A stretch of 64,000 bases of DNA, taken from Cynocephalus volans. Its lineage: Eukaryota > Chordata > Mammalia > Dermoptera > Cynocephalidae. A program made the position numbers and the translations under genes. Positions within the stretch are counted from its first letter, which is position 1, and the number at the start of each line of letters is the position of its first letter. Location: contig NC_084460.1 of NCBI RefSeq assembly GCF_027409185.1, positions 147,110,569 through 147,174,568 of the forward strand, written 5' to 3'. This document shows, piece by piece, positions 46,250 to 57,460 of this stretch. The notes under the pieces are model-generated. The model was not told the DNA's origin and ran no database searches. It saw only the letters and a list, made by a program, of their open reading frames with translations.

Positions 46250-48671
46250 TATTTTAGTCCATTTTGTGTTGCTATAACAGAAATACCTGAGACTGAGTAA
46301 TTTATAAAGGAAAGAGGTTTATTTGGCTCACGATTCTGGGATAGCTGCATCTGGCATGGGCCTCAGGCTGCTTCTACTCATGGTAAAAAGTGGCAGGCAG
46401 CTGGCGGGTACAAGCAGATCACATGGCGACAGGAAGCAAGAGAGAGGAAGCAAGAGAGAGAGAGAAGGTGCCAGGGTCTTTTTAAGCAACGAGCTCTCGC
46501 AGGAACTAATTGAGCAAGAACTCTCTCATCAGTCCCCCCTCCCCCAGGGAGAGCATTAATCCATTCATCAGAGATCCACCCCCATGACTCAATCAGTTTC
46601 CAACACTGCCACATTGGAGATCAAATTTCCACATAAGTTTTGGAGGGGACAACACATCCAAACTCCATCATTCCTCCCCTGGCCCTCCAAAACTCATGTC
46701 ACTCTCACATACAAAATACAATCATTCTGCCCCAACAGTCCCAAAAGTCTTAGCTTTCCCCAGCACCAACTTAAAAGTCCAAAGTCCAAAGTCTCATCTT
46801 AGACCCAAAGCAAAAGTCCTTCCAGCTGTGAACCTGTACAAACAAAACCAAATTTATCTACTGCCAAGAAACAATGGTGGAACAGACACTGGGTATACAT
46901 TCCCATTCCAAAAGGGAGGAATAGGTCAAAAGAAAGGAAAACAGGCCCCAAACAAGTCCGAAACCCAGCAGGGCAGACATTATGTCTTAAAGCTCCAAAA
47001 TAATATTCTTTGACTCCAAGTGCTGCATCCTGGGCACAATTGGGCATCTGGGCCCCCAAAGCCTCAGGAAGCCTTGTTCCCACAGCTGTGCCAGGCACAG
47101 CCCAGTGGGCCACATTGCTGCCTGTGGCTTTTCCAGGTCTGAGTTGCACGTTACCAGTGGCCCTGCAGTTCCAGGGTCCTGGAGGCAGCTCTGCTGCCTT
47201 GGCTCTACTAGACATTTCCCTGGTGAGGGCTTTCTGTGGGGGCTCTGACCCTACTTTCCTGCTTGGCATTGCTCTAGTAGATGACCTCTGTTGTGGCTCT
47301 GCCCCTGCAGCAGGTCTCTGCCTGGGCTTCCAGGCTTTTCCATACATCCTGTGGAATCTGGGTGGAGGCTGCCATGACTCCACTGCTCTCACGTCCTGCT
47401 GGCCTGCAGCCTTAACACAATGTGGATGCCACCGAGGTTTCGGGCCTCTACTCTCCAGGGCTGCTGCACAAACCACACTTGGGGCCACTCTAGCCGGAGT
47501 AGCTGGGATGCAGGGAGTAGGATCCCAAGGACAGCTGCACCCCAGGTCTGTCCTCCAGGATAACTCAGTCCTTCTACGCCTCAGAGACTGTGATGGGTGG
47601 GGCACCCTTCCAGACTTCTCAAATGCCTTTAGGACATTTTTTCCATCCTGGTTCTTAGCATCTGGCTGCCTCACTGCGAAGGTAATGTCTTTAGCAACCA
47701 GTTTATCTGCTTCACCCTTGTGTTTTTCTCCTGCTCTCCGCTTCTCTACCACATGGCCAGGCTGCAAATATTCCAAAACTTTACTCTCTGCATCCCTTTT
47801 AATTCCTGGCTTTACATCATGTCTTTACCGCCATAACTCAGAGTAGGCTGTTAGAAGTAGCCATGCAGCATCCTTAATGCTTTGCTGCTTAGAAATTCCT
47901 TTGGCCAAATCCTCTGGTTCACAGCTCCTAAGTTCCCACTTCCACAAGTCCAAGGTCATGGACACAATGAAGCCAGGTTCCTTGCTATGCTGTAGCAAGG
48001 GTTATCTTTTGTCCAATTCCCAATAAGTTCCTCATTTCTGTCTGAGACCTCATCATCCACATGGCCTTTACTGTCCACATTTCTATCAGCATTCTGTTCA
48101 CCACCACATAAGTCTCTAAGACATTCCAAACTTTCCCTTGTCTTTTTCTCTTCTTTTAAGTCCTCCAAACTCCAGCGTTTGCCCATTACCCAGCTCCAAA
48201 GCTGCATCCACATTTTCAAGTATCTGTATAGCAACACCCCACTCTTCGGTACCAATTTTCTGTTTTAGTCCGTTTTGAATTGCTATAACAGAATTACCTG
48301 AGACTGGGTAATTTATAAAGAAGAGAGGTTTATTTGGCTTATGATTCTGGGACAGCTGCATCTGACATGGGCCTCAGGCTGCTTCTACTCATGGCAGAAT
48401 GTGGCAGGCAGCCAGCAGGTACAAGCAGATCACATGGTGACAGGAAGCAAGAGAGAGAGAGAGAGAAGGTGCCAGGGTCTTTTAAAGCAATGAGCTCTCG
48501 TGGGATCTAATAGAGTGAGAACTCACTCATTAATCCCCTCTCCACCAGGGAGAGCATTAATCCATTCATGAGGGATCTGCCCCCATGACTCAATCAGTTT
48601 CCAACACTGCCACATTGGAGATCAAATTTCCACATGAGTTTTGGAGGAGATAACACATCCAAACTCTATCA
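46250..48671 (-). mobile_element. MaLR (MST/THE1-like) provirus with two LTRs
   Basis: Minus-strand element: 5' LTR 48261-48671 (411 bp), internal 46671-48260 (1.59 kb), 3' LTR 46250-46670 (421 bp). LTR ends read TGATGGAGTTTGG (or TGATAGAG) and CTAAAACA in sense. The internal region begins with a 'ggtacc ... gagtggggtg' primer-site-like block, as in THE1/MST elements. Only one family of reading frames is present, with no reverse transcriptase, so the element is non-autonomous. It interrupts the old L1, which resumes at 48672. A matching 5-bp duplication was not clear. Confidence 0.88.
46799..48260 (-). pseudogene. MaLR internal reading frame, frameshifted copy
   Basis: Known MaLR internal regions are thought to be gag-like remnants of ERVL; the product has no proven function. 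Here a 325-codon frame is open at 46799-47776, and its N-terminal counterpart lies in another frame at 47956-48255, so at least one frameshift separates them. The protein is rich in Pro, Arg, Ser and Ala and shows 'LECLRDLCGGEQNADRNVDS', 'GRVPHPSQ', 'SWQPPPRFHRM' and 'GALGAQMPNCAQD' type blocks that recur in the copy at 51.0-52.3 kb ('EALGAQMPNCAQD' here). No zinc knuckle or protease motif was seen. The opposite strand also has a 278-codon frame (47010-47846), probably an effect of GC-rich composition. Confidence 0.75.
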
Positions 48672-49872
48672 ATGTTGTATAGAAGTGGTGAGAATGGGCA
48701 TGCTTGTCTTGTTCCTGACCTTAGAAAAAAAGCTTATAACTTTTCATGGTTGAATATGATGTTAACTGTTGGTTGTTCAAAAGTATGTTGTTTAATTTCC
48801 ACATATTTGTAACTTTTCCAATTTTCCTTCTGTTACTGATTTTTTTGTTCATACCATTGCAGTTAAAAATATATACTTGATAGTATTTCATTCCTTTAAA
48901 AATTTCTAAGACTTGTTTGGTGGCCTAACTTGATCTATACTGGAGAACGTTTTGTGTGCATTTGAAAAGAATGTGCATTCTGCTGCTATTGGATAGAAAG
49001 TTCTGCGTGTAAGCTAGGTACATTTGGTCTATAGTGTTGCTCAGGTCCACTGTGATCTTATTGATTTCATATCTGGATAATATATCTATTGTTGAAATTA
49101 GGATATTAAAGTCCCTCTGCTATTATTATGTAACTGTACATTTCTTCTTTCAGTTCTGTTAATATTTGCTTTATATATTTAGGTGCTTTGATATTGGGTG
49201 GGCATATACTTACAATTGTTATATCCTCACAATGGATTGGCCTCTTTTTCTTTATACAGTGACCTCCTTTTTCTCTTGTGATAGTTTTGACTTAAAGTCT
49301 ATTTTGTCTGATGTATTTCCAGATGTGCTTTCTTTCTGTCGCCTTTTACAAGGAATACCTTTTTTTAAATCTCTTCACGTTCAGCCTGTGTGTTCTTAAA
49401 GCTAAAGTGAGTCTTTTGTAGGCAGTGTGTATTTGGTTCTTGTTTTCTTTTAAATCCATTTAGCCACTCTATGTCCTTTGATTAGAGAATTTAATCTATT
49501 CACATTTAGAGTAATCATTAATAGGTAAAGCCTTACTATTACAATTTTGTTATTTTCTTACTATTTTGTATTTTCTTTTCTCATCTCTTGCTATCTTCAT
49601 TTGTTATTTAATGATTTGTTTTTTGTAGTGGCATGTTTTTGTTCTTTTCTCTTTATCTTTTGTGTAGCTACTCAGGGTTTTGCTTTGTTATTACCATGAG
49701 GCTTACATAAAATATCATATAGTTATAACAGTCTATTTTAAGCTGATAACAACTTAACTCTGATCACACACAAAAAGTCAGTTTTACTCTCATCCCCCAT
49801 TTTGTGTTATTGGTCTCACTGTTACATCTCTTCAGATTGTGTATTTATTATCAAATTACTATACCTATAGCT
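48672..49872 (-). mobile_element. Old host L1, third piece (ORF2 reverse transcriptase to endonuclease region)
   Basis: Resumes exactly where the MaLR entered ('atagaagtggtgagaatggg') and runs through the decayed 5' half of ORF2, e.g. 'aaggtgggcatatacttacaattg' type sequence near 49195. All frames are broken. It stops at the SINE near 49873. Confidence 0.8.
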
Positions 49873-50045
49873 TTTTTTTTTTTTTTTTTGGACTGGTAAT
49901 GGGATCGCAACCCTTGGTGTGGCATCGTCTGCACCACACTCAGCCGGTGAGTGCATCAGCCATCCCTATATAGGATCCAACCCGCAGCATCAGCGCTACC
50001 AGTGCTGCACTCTCCCGAGTGAGCCACGGGGCTGGCCCTATAGCT
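49864..50045 (-). mobile_element. tRNA-derived SINE (CYN-like), long form
   Basis: Flanked by 'cctatagct' at 49864-49872 and 50037-50045. Minus strand, with the A-tail as the T run at 49872-49889. The sense strand has 'gggccagccccgtggctcac', 'tcgggagagtgcagc', 'ggatcctatatagggatgg', then the second tRNA-like unit with 'caccggctgagtg' and 'agggttgcgatcccattacc'. Confidence 0.85.
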
Positions 50046-50254
50046 CTTTTTAATACTTTGTCTTTTAACTTTTATGCTAGAGTTAAAAGTGATTTACACA
50101 CCATTAAAACATTATAGAACTCTGTACTTGACTACCCATTTAACTTTACCTGTGAGTTTTATACATTCAAATGTTTTCATGTTGCAAATTATTATTCTTT
50201 TGTTTCAACTTAAAGAGCTCTCTTTAACATTTATTGTAAAGTAGGATCTATACC
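50046..50254 (-). mobile_element. Old host L1, fourth piece (ORF1-side)
   Basis: 'tcatgttgcaaattattattc', 'gtttcaacttaaagagctc' and 'aacatttattgtaaagtagg' follow the old L1 order upstream of ORF2 on the minus strand. This is the most 5' part of the host L1 that can be seen. Confidence 0.6.
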
Positions 50255-50557
50255 TACTTTAAAAGGTTCATCTGATTAGGTTAGTCTTACCCAGGATAAT
50301 CTATCTTTTGATTTACTCAAAGTAAACTGATTTAAGACCTTATTTATACCTGAAAAACCCATCTTGCCATCTAACAATATAAATGTACAAGAGTGATATC
50401 CCATCTTACACACAGTTCAGTAACCCACTCAAGGGGAGAAGATTACACGGTACATACACACTGGTGGGTGGGGGAGGGAGTGGGAACCTTGGGACCTGTC
50501 TTAGAATCTACCTCCAATACATAATTATGCACTTTCTATGTAAGAGCAAAAGGAGGC
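50255..50557. mobile_element. Old interspersed repeat of uncertain class
   Basis: 'acccaggataatctatctttt', 'gatttactcaaagtaaactg', 'gagtgatatcccatctta', 'aacccactcaaggggagaag', 'ccttgggacctgtcttagaat' is a familiar order for an old mammalian LTR-like repeat. The class could not be settled. Confidence 0.4.
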
Positions 50558-52943
50558 TGATGGAGTTTGGATGTGTTGTCCCCTCCAAAACTCATGTGGA
50601 AATTTGATCTCCAATGTGGCAGTGTTGGAAACTGATTGAGTCATGGGGGCGGATCCCTCATGAATGAATTAATGCTCTCCCTGGGGGCAGGGGGACTAAT
50701 GAGCGAGTTCTCTCTCTATTAGTTCCCACCAGAGCTTGTTTTTTAAAGGATCCTGGAACCTTCTCTCTCTCGCTTGCTTCCTCTCTCTTGCTTCCTGTTG
50801 CCATGTAGTCTGCTTATACCTGCCGGCCTGCCACTTTCTGCCATGAGTAGAAGCAGCCTGAGGCCTGTGCCAGATGCAGCAGTCCCAGAATCATAAGCTG
50901 AATAAACCTCTTTCTTTTATAAATTGCCCAGTATCTGGTATTTCTGTTATAGCAACACAAAACACACTAAAACAGAAAATCGGTACCGAGGAGTGGGGTG
51001 TTGCTAAACAGAAACCTGAAAATGTTGATGCCGCTTTGGAACTGGGTAATTGGCAAAGGCTTGAGGAGTTTGGAGGACTTAGAAGAAGAGAAAAAGATGA
51101 GGGAAAGTTTGGAATGCCTTAGAGACTTATGTAGTGGTGAGCAGAATGCTGATAGAAATGTGGACAGTAAAGGCCATGGGGATCACCCTTGCTACAGCAT
51201 AGCAAGGAACCTGGCTGCATTGTGTCCATGCCCTTGGACTTTGTGGAAGGTGGGACTTAAGAGTCGTGAACCAGAGCATTTGGCTGAAGAAATTTTGAAG
51301 CAGCAAAGCATTCAGGACGCTGCATGGCTACTTCTAACAGCCTACTCTGAGTTATGGCCGCAAAGGCATGATGTAAAGCCAGAATTTAAAATGGAAGCAG
51401 AGCGTATGGATTTGGAAACTTTGCAGCCTGGCCATGCAGTAAAGAAGCAGAGAGCCGGAGAACAATGCAAGGGTGAAGCAGATAAACTGGTTGCTAAAGA
51501 CATTATCTTGGTGGTGAGGCAGCCAGATGCTAATAGTGGAAAAAATGAGAGGAAAGCCCTGCAGGCATATGAGAAGTCTGGAAGGGTGCCCCACCCATCA
51601 CAGGTTCTGAGGCTTAGAGGGATTGAGTTGTCACAGAGGACAGACCTGGGGCACAGCTGCCCTCAGAAACCTGCTCCCTACATCCCAGCTGCTCGGGCTA
51701 GAGCAGCCCCAAGTGTGGTTCGTGCAGCAGCCCTGGAAAGTAGAGGCCTGAAACCTCGGTGGCATCCACGTTGTGTTAAGTCTGTAGGCTAGCAGGACTT
51801 GAGAGCAGTGGAAGCGTGGCAGCCTCCACCCAGATTCCAGAGGATGGATGGAAAATCCTGGGGACCCAGGCAAAGACCTGCCACAGGGGCAGAGCCACTG
51901 CCGAGGTCATCTACTAGAGCAATGCCAAGCAGAAAAGTGGGGTCAGAGCCCCCACAGAGAGCCCCCACCAGGGAAATATCTAGCAGAGCCAAGGCATCAG
52001 GGCTGCCTCCAGGACCTTGGAACTGCAGGGCCACTGGTAACGTGCAACACCAGCTTGGAAAAGCTGCAGGCACCAGTGCAGCCCAATGGGCTGTGGCTGG
52101 CAGAGATGTGGGAGTGAGGCTGCCTGGGGCTTTGGGGGCCCAAATGCCCAATTGTGCCCAGGATGCAAGACTTGGAGTCGAAGAAGTTTATTTTGGAGGT
52201 TTAAGACCTTTCTGCCCTGCTGGGTTTCTGACTTGTTTGGGACATGTTTTTCTTTTCTTCTGGCCTATTCCTCCGTTTTGGAATGGGAATGTATACCCAA
52301 TGCCTGTTCCACCATTGTATCTTGGCAGTAGATAAATTTGGTTTTGTTTGTACAGGTTCACAGCTGGAAGGACTTTTGCTTTGGGTCTAAGATGAGACTT
52401 TGGACTTTGGACTTTTAAGTTGGTGCTGGAGCAAGCTAAGACTTTTGGGACTATTGGGGTAGAATGATTCTATTTTGTATATGAGAGTGACATGAGCTTT
52501 TGGGGGCCAGGGGCAGAATGATGGAGTTTGGATGTGTTGTCCCCTCCAAAACTCATGTGGAAATTTGATCTCCAATGTGGCAGTGTTGGAAACTGATTGA
52601 GTCATGGGGGCGGATCCCTGATGAATGGATTAATGCTCTTCCTGAGGGAGCGGGGACTAATGAGTGAGTTCCCACTCAATTAGTTCCTGCAAGAGCTCGT
52701 TGTTTAAAAAGACCCTGGCACCTTCTCTCTCTCTCTTGCTTCCTCTCTCTGCTTCCTGTCGCCATGTGATCTGCTTGTACCTGCTGGCTCCCTGCCACTT
52801 TCCACCATGAGTAGAAGCAGCCTGAGGCCCGTGCCAGATGCAGCTGTCCCAGAATTGTGAGCCAAATAAACCTCTTTCCTTTATAAATTACCCAGTCTCA
52901 GGTATTTCTGTTATAGCAATACAAAACGGACTAAAACAGAGGC
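50553..52943 (+). mobile_element. MaLR (MST/THE1-like) provirus with 5-bp target-site duplication
   Basis: The duplication GAGGC lies at 50553-50557 and 52939-52943. The 5' LTR is 50558-50974 (417 bp), the internal region 50975-52518 (1.54 kb), the 3' LTR 52519-52938 (420 bp). AATAAA is at 50901 and 52865. A purine-rich 'caggggcagaa' precedes the 3' LTR, as a polypurine tract should. The LTRs are identical over roughly the first 100 bp and then differ at several tens of positions by eye, so this is an old insertion. It faces the copy at 46.25-48.67 kb in opposite orientation. Confidence 0.93.
50998..52335 (+). pseudogene. MaLR internal reading frame, one stop codon
   Basis: A frame of about 446 codons spans nearly the whole internal region and is broken by a single TAG at 51790-51792; the copy at 47 kb has Gln (CAG) at the same site. 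The N-terminal third carries 'LECLRDLCSGEQNADRNVDS' and 'EEILKQQSIQDAAW', the middle 'LQPGHAVKKQRAGEQCKGEA' and 'SGRVPHPSQ', and the C-terminal third Pro/Arg/Ser-rich blocks ('EAWQPPPRFQRM', 'RSSTRAMPSRKVGSEPPQ'), ending with a Phe/Pro-rich segment. Such MaLR frames are usually described as ERVL gag-derived, and no motif here proves or refutes that. No reverse transcriptase, protease or envelope is present, so the element must have moved using proteins from elsewhere. Confidence 0.75.
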
Positions 52944-53919
52944 TTAGCAATTTTAACTGAAGTCATATCACTATTAATTGAGAAAATTATAAATTCAAAT
53001 CTAGAATGTCTGGCTCCAGATAGCCTGATCTTCACTACTCAGTACTGCCAATCTTCCATAGGAAACACACAGACACACAGACACTCACACACACACACAA
53101 TTAACCAAAATATTTACTCTCTTCTCTAGGTTCCCTAGGTTTTCCTCCTTCCATATTTTTTTTCCTTGCTCTTATTATAATCTTGATATAATCCTGAATG
53201 CTCTTCTTACCTTCTCCAAATATACAAATGACGTTAACTCACCATCTTTCCAGCTGGATTCAAATGCAATTTTTTTGTTTTAATGTTTTAATTCCTCCCT
53301 TACATGAGATAAAATATTCCTTTTCTGCATGACTCTCTATTTTAACATATCTTAATTTCTATCCAATGTTGCAAGTGTTTGTGTTTGGACCTCATGTTTT
53401 TAACTAGTCAGAAAATGCATAAAGTTATAATTTGATGAGAAATATCATATAAATATCACTCAGTAGGTTAAAGATGTTAATTCAGTATACATTTGATTTT
53501 ATGGGATCCTAGTTTTGGTCACTGTGTGACCCTACACACATGCACACACACACATTACACAGACAATGTATTTTCTTCATCTTTGATTACATATTTGTAT
53601 TTAACTACTTAGATGGCACTTTTGCAATATGTAGCATACAGAGTCAGAAATAAGTTGCATTGACAAAATATGAAAAACACTTTTTTGCTTTCACTTTTCT
53701 TCATTCTGAGTGTGAGAATTTTTGCTAGAATACATGGCTCTCTTGAGATAGCTGCCATAGTGAACCATAATTCAAAAGGCTTTTGATCTTGGGATTTGTA
53801 CATTTGCCAAAAAGGATTGTTGAACAGACTGAAAACATTCATGTAATAAGAAATTATATTTTATATGTAAGGAATTACAAAGAATACATATTGAGTTATG
53901 CTATAAAACTCTATTTCAC
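52944..53919. other. AT-rich intergenic DNA with CA microsatellites
   Basis: Short CA-type runs at 53066-53100 and 53540-53560. No gene was recognised. Confidence 0.45.
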
Positions 53920-56900
53920 ATCAATGCAGAGATATGAAAGAATGAAAAAACAAGGAAGTTTGACTTTCCCAGAAGAAGGCTATAATTCTCCAATTCTAGA
54001 CTGTGAGCAACAGGAAATAGACAAATTGCCTGAGGAGGAATCCCAAAGGGCAATACCAAGAAAACTCAAAATGATGGATGAAAAAATAGATAGAACTCAC
54101 AATGAAGTCAAAAAGAAATTCAAGGACATGTATAGGAAATTCAATAAGGAGATAAAAAAAAAATTTAAAAATCAAGCAGAAATCCTGGAACCAAAGAATT
54201 CATTCAAAGAAATAAAAAATACAACTGAGAACATAAACATCAGGCTACAACAAGCAGAAGAAAGAATCTCCAAACTAGAAGACAGACAGGCTTTATGAAT
54301 TAACAGAGTTGTTGGTCCACAAAAATAAATAAATAAATAAATAAATAAAAAGAAAGAAAGAAAGAAAAAAGAATTTAAAAAATGAAGAAAATCTGTGAAA
54401 TCTTTCTAACAATCTTAAGTATACAAAAATCCATATTATATGTTTACAGAAAGGGGAAGAGAAAGGAAAAGACATTGAAAGCCTATTTAATGAAATAATA
54501 GTTGAAAACTTTCCAAATATTGAGAGAGAGATGGTCTTACAGATCCAGTAAGCTCAAAAATCTCCAAATAGACTCAACCCAAAAAGGACCTCCCAGAGAC
54601 ACATTGTAGTCAAATTATCAAAAGTCAAAGACAAAGAAAGAATTCTAAACAACATCAAGAGAAAAGCATCATATTGCCTATAAAGGAGTACCCATCAGGC
54701 TAACAGCAGACTTCTCAGCAGAAACCTGGTAGGCCAGGAAAGAGTGAGAGGACATATTCAAAGTGCTAAAAGAAAAAAAAAAAAAAAAAACTGCTAACCA
54801 AGAATACTATATCCAGCAAAGCTTTCCTTCAGAAATGAAGGAGAAATAATATCTTTTGCAGACAAACCAACATTGTGGGAATTGACCACCCCAAGACTGG
54901 CCTTCAACAAATCCTCACAGGAATCCTACATCTGGAATCAAAAGAGATATAGATAACCATAAATACATAAGAAAGAATAAAACTGCTAGTAGAAAAGATA
55001 CACAAATGAGAAAGAGAAAGAAAATGCATTTTGTACCTCCAAAAACCACCCGAGAACAAAGATGACCAATAAAAGGGAAAGAAAAAACATATAAAACAAC
55101 CATAGAAAAATTAACAAAATGGCAGAAATAAGGCAATACCTTTAAATAACAACCCTGGATACAAATGGAATAAATTCCCCACTTAAATGATATAGACTGG
55201 CTGAATGGATTAAAAAACCCAACCCAACTATATGCTGCCTGCAAGAAACTCACATCACCAATATAGACTACTAGTGAAGGGATGGAAAAAGACGTTGCAT
55301 GCAAATGGAAGCCAAAAACGAACAGAACTGGCCATACTCATATCAGATAAAATAGACTTCAAACCAAGAACGATGAAAAGAGACAAAGATGGACATTATG
55401 TAATGATAAAAGAATCAATGCAGCAAGAAGATATAACAATCATAAATATATGTACACCCAGTATCAGAGCACCCACATATATAAAGCAACTGCTATTGGA
55501 TCTAAGGGGATAAATAGACCCCATAAAGGTAACAGTTGTGGACCTTTGCATGCTTCTGTCAGCATTGGACAGATTATCTAGACAAAGGACCAGCAGTGAA
55601 ATACTGGATTTAGACACTACCTTAGACCAAATGGATTTGACAGACATATACAGAACATTTCATCCAACAATGACAGAACATACATTCTCCTCATCAGCAC
55701 ATGGATAATTCTCCAGGATAGACCACATGTTTAGGTCACAAATTAAGTGTCAAGAAATTTAAAAAGATTGAGATCATGTCAAAGATATTTAAAGAACACA
55801 ATGAAATAAAATTAGAAATAAACAACAAAGAAAACTTTGGAGATTATACAAATTCACGGAAATTAAACATGCTCCTTAGCAACCAGTGGATCAAAGAAGA
55901 AATAAAGCAGGAAATAAAAAAAAAATCCTTGAAACAAATGAAAATAAAAGTACAACTTACCAAAAACTGCAGGATACTACAAAAGCAGTAATAAGATGGA
56001 AGTTTACTGAAATAAGTGCTTACAGCAAAAGAACAGAAAAATTTCAAATAAACAACCTAATGTTAAATCTCAAAGAACTAGAAAAACAAGAAGAATCTAA
56101 TACCAAAACTAGTAGATGGAAAGAAATAATTAATAACAGAGCAAAACTAAATGAAATAGAGATGAAAAGAATGATACAAAAAAAAAATCAACAGAACAAA
56201 AAGTTGTTTTTTAGAGAGGATAAACAAAATAGAGAAGCCATTGGTCAGACTAACTAAAAAAAAAAAAGAGAGAAGACTCAAATAAAAATCAAAAATGAAA
56301 AAGGAGATATTACAATTGATGCCATGAAAATACAAAGAATCAGTAGAGACTATTAGGAACACCTATATACCAACAAATTTGAAAACCTGGAGGAAATGGA
56401 TAAATTTCTGGACACATTAAAAACTACCAAGTCTGTACCAAAAAGAAATACAAAATCTGAACAGACCAATAACAAGCAAAGAGATTGAAGTAGTAATCAG
56501 CAGTCTCCCAATAAAGTAAAGCCCAGGACCAGATAGCTTCACTGCTGAATTCTATCAAACCTATAAAGAGGAATTAAAGACAATCCTTCTCAAACTGTTC
56601 CAAAAGATTGAAACAAAGTCCATTCTCCCAAACTAATTCTATGAGGCCAAAGGATCCTGATACCAAAACCAGACAAAGACACAACAAAAAATGAAAACTA
56701 CAGGCCAATACACTTGATGAACATTGATGCAAAAATCCTCAACAAAATATTAGCAAACTGAATACAACAGCACATCAAAAGGTACACCATGATCAAGTGG
56801 GATTCATCCCAGGGATGCAAGTATGATTCAACATATACAAATCAATAAATGTGATACACCAGACCAACAAAAGCAAGGACAAAAACCATATGATTATCTT

Positions 56901-56930
56901 AATAGACACAGAAAAAGCATTTGACAAAAT
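53920..56930 (+). mobile_element. Old L1, ORF1 to mid-ORF2, truncated
   Basis: Plus-strand L1 of an older subfamily. ORF1 coiled coil: a frame at 53783-54298 includes 'FKEIKNTTENINIRLQQAEE'. ORF1 C-terminal part follows at about 54440-54990. ORF2 starts near 55130 and runs through the endonuclease ('RIDHM' keeps the catalytic Asp lost in the full-length L1) and the first reverse-transcriptase blocks to an EKAFDK-like motif at 56908-56928, where L1 identity on this strand stops. An (AAAT)n/(AAAG)n repeat interrupts ORF1 at 54321-54370. No frame is intact. Confidence 0.85.
54321..54370. repeat. (AAAT)n/(AAAG)n microsatellite in L1 ORF1
   Basis: About seven AAAT units followed by AAAG units, inserted in the ORF1 region of the old L1. 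Confidence 0.85.
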
Positions 56931-57460
56931 TCATCTTTCAGCTTTTCCCTGTTCAGGATGATATTGGCAGTGGGCTTATCATATACGGCTTTAATTGTGT
57001 TGAGATACTTTCCATTTATACCTAACTTGTAGAGAGTCTTTATCATGAATGAATGTTGAATTTCGTCAAATGCTTTTTCGGCATCAATAGAGATGATCAT
57101 ATGATTTTTGTCTTTGCTTTTATTTATGTGGTGTATCACATTTATTGATTTGCATATATTGAACGAACCTTGCATCCCTGGGATGAATCCCAGTTGATCA
57201 TGGTGTATAACTTTGTGTATGTGTTGCTGTATTCTCTTAGCTAGTATTTTCTAGAGGATTTTTCCATCTATATTCATGAAGGATATTGGCCTGTAGTTTT
57301 CTATTTTTGATGTATCTTTGTTTGGTTTTGGTATCAGGGTGATGTTTGCCTCATAGAATGAGTTTGGGAGAATGGCCTCTGCTTCAATCTTTTGGAATAG
57401 TTTGCAGAAAATTGGTATCAATTCCTCTTTGAAGGTTTGGTAGAACTCTGTAGTGAATTG
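56931..57460 (-). mobile_element. L1 ORF2 segment, opposite strand (inverted part of a second L1)
   Basis: Minus-strand L1 reverse-transcriptase region, aligned with about 13612-14150 of the full-length L1. A minus-strand frame at 56894-57175 keeps '[17 protein letters not shown]', and one at 57251-57697 keeps '[14 protein letters not shown]'. It is less diverged than the plus-strand L1 just upstream. It overlaps in content with the end of that L1 but in reverse, so the two form an inverted repeat. Confidence 0.85.

Noticed and set aside
47010..47846. A 278-codon plus-strand open frame
   Set aside because: It is antisense to the MaLR internal reading frame, and its composition follows the GC-rich sequence of that frame. 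The matching antisense frames in the other MaLR copy are much shorter (51352-51594, 51631-51873, 51789-52151).
53783..54298. A 171-codon frame that could be a host coiled-coil gene
   Set aside because: The Glu/Lys-rich coiled coil with 'FKEIKNTTENIN' and 'AEERISKLEDR' is the L1 ORF1 pattern, followed downstream by L1 ORF2.
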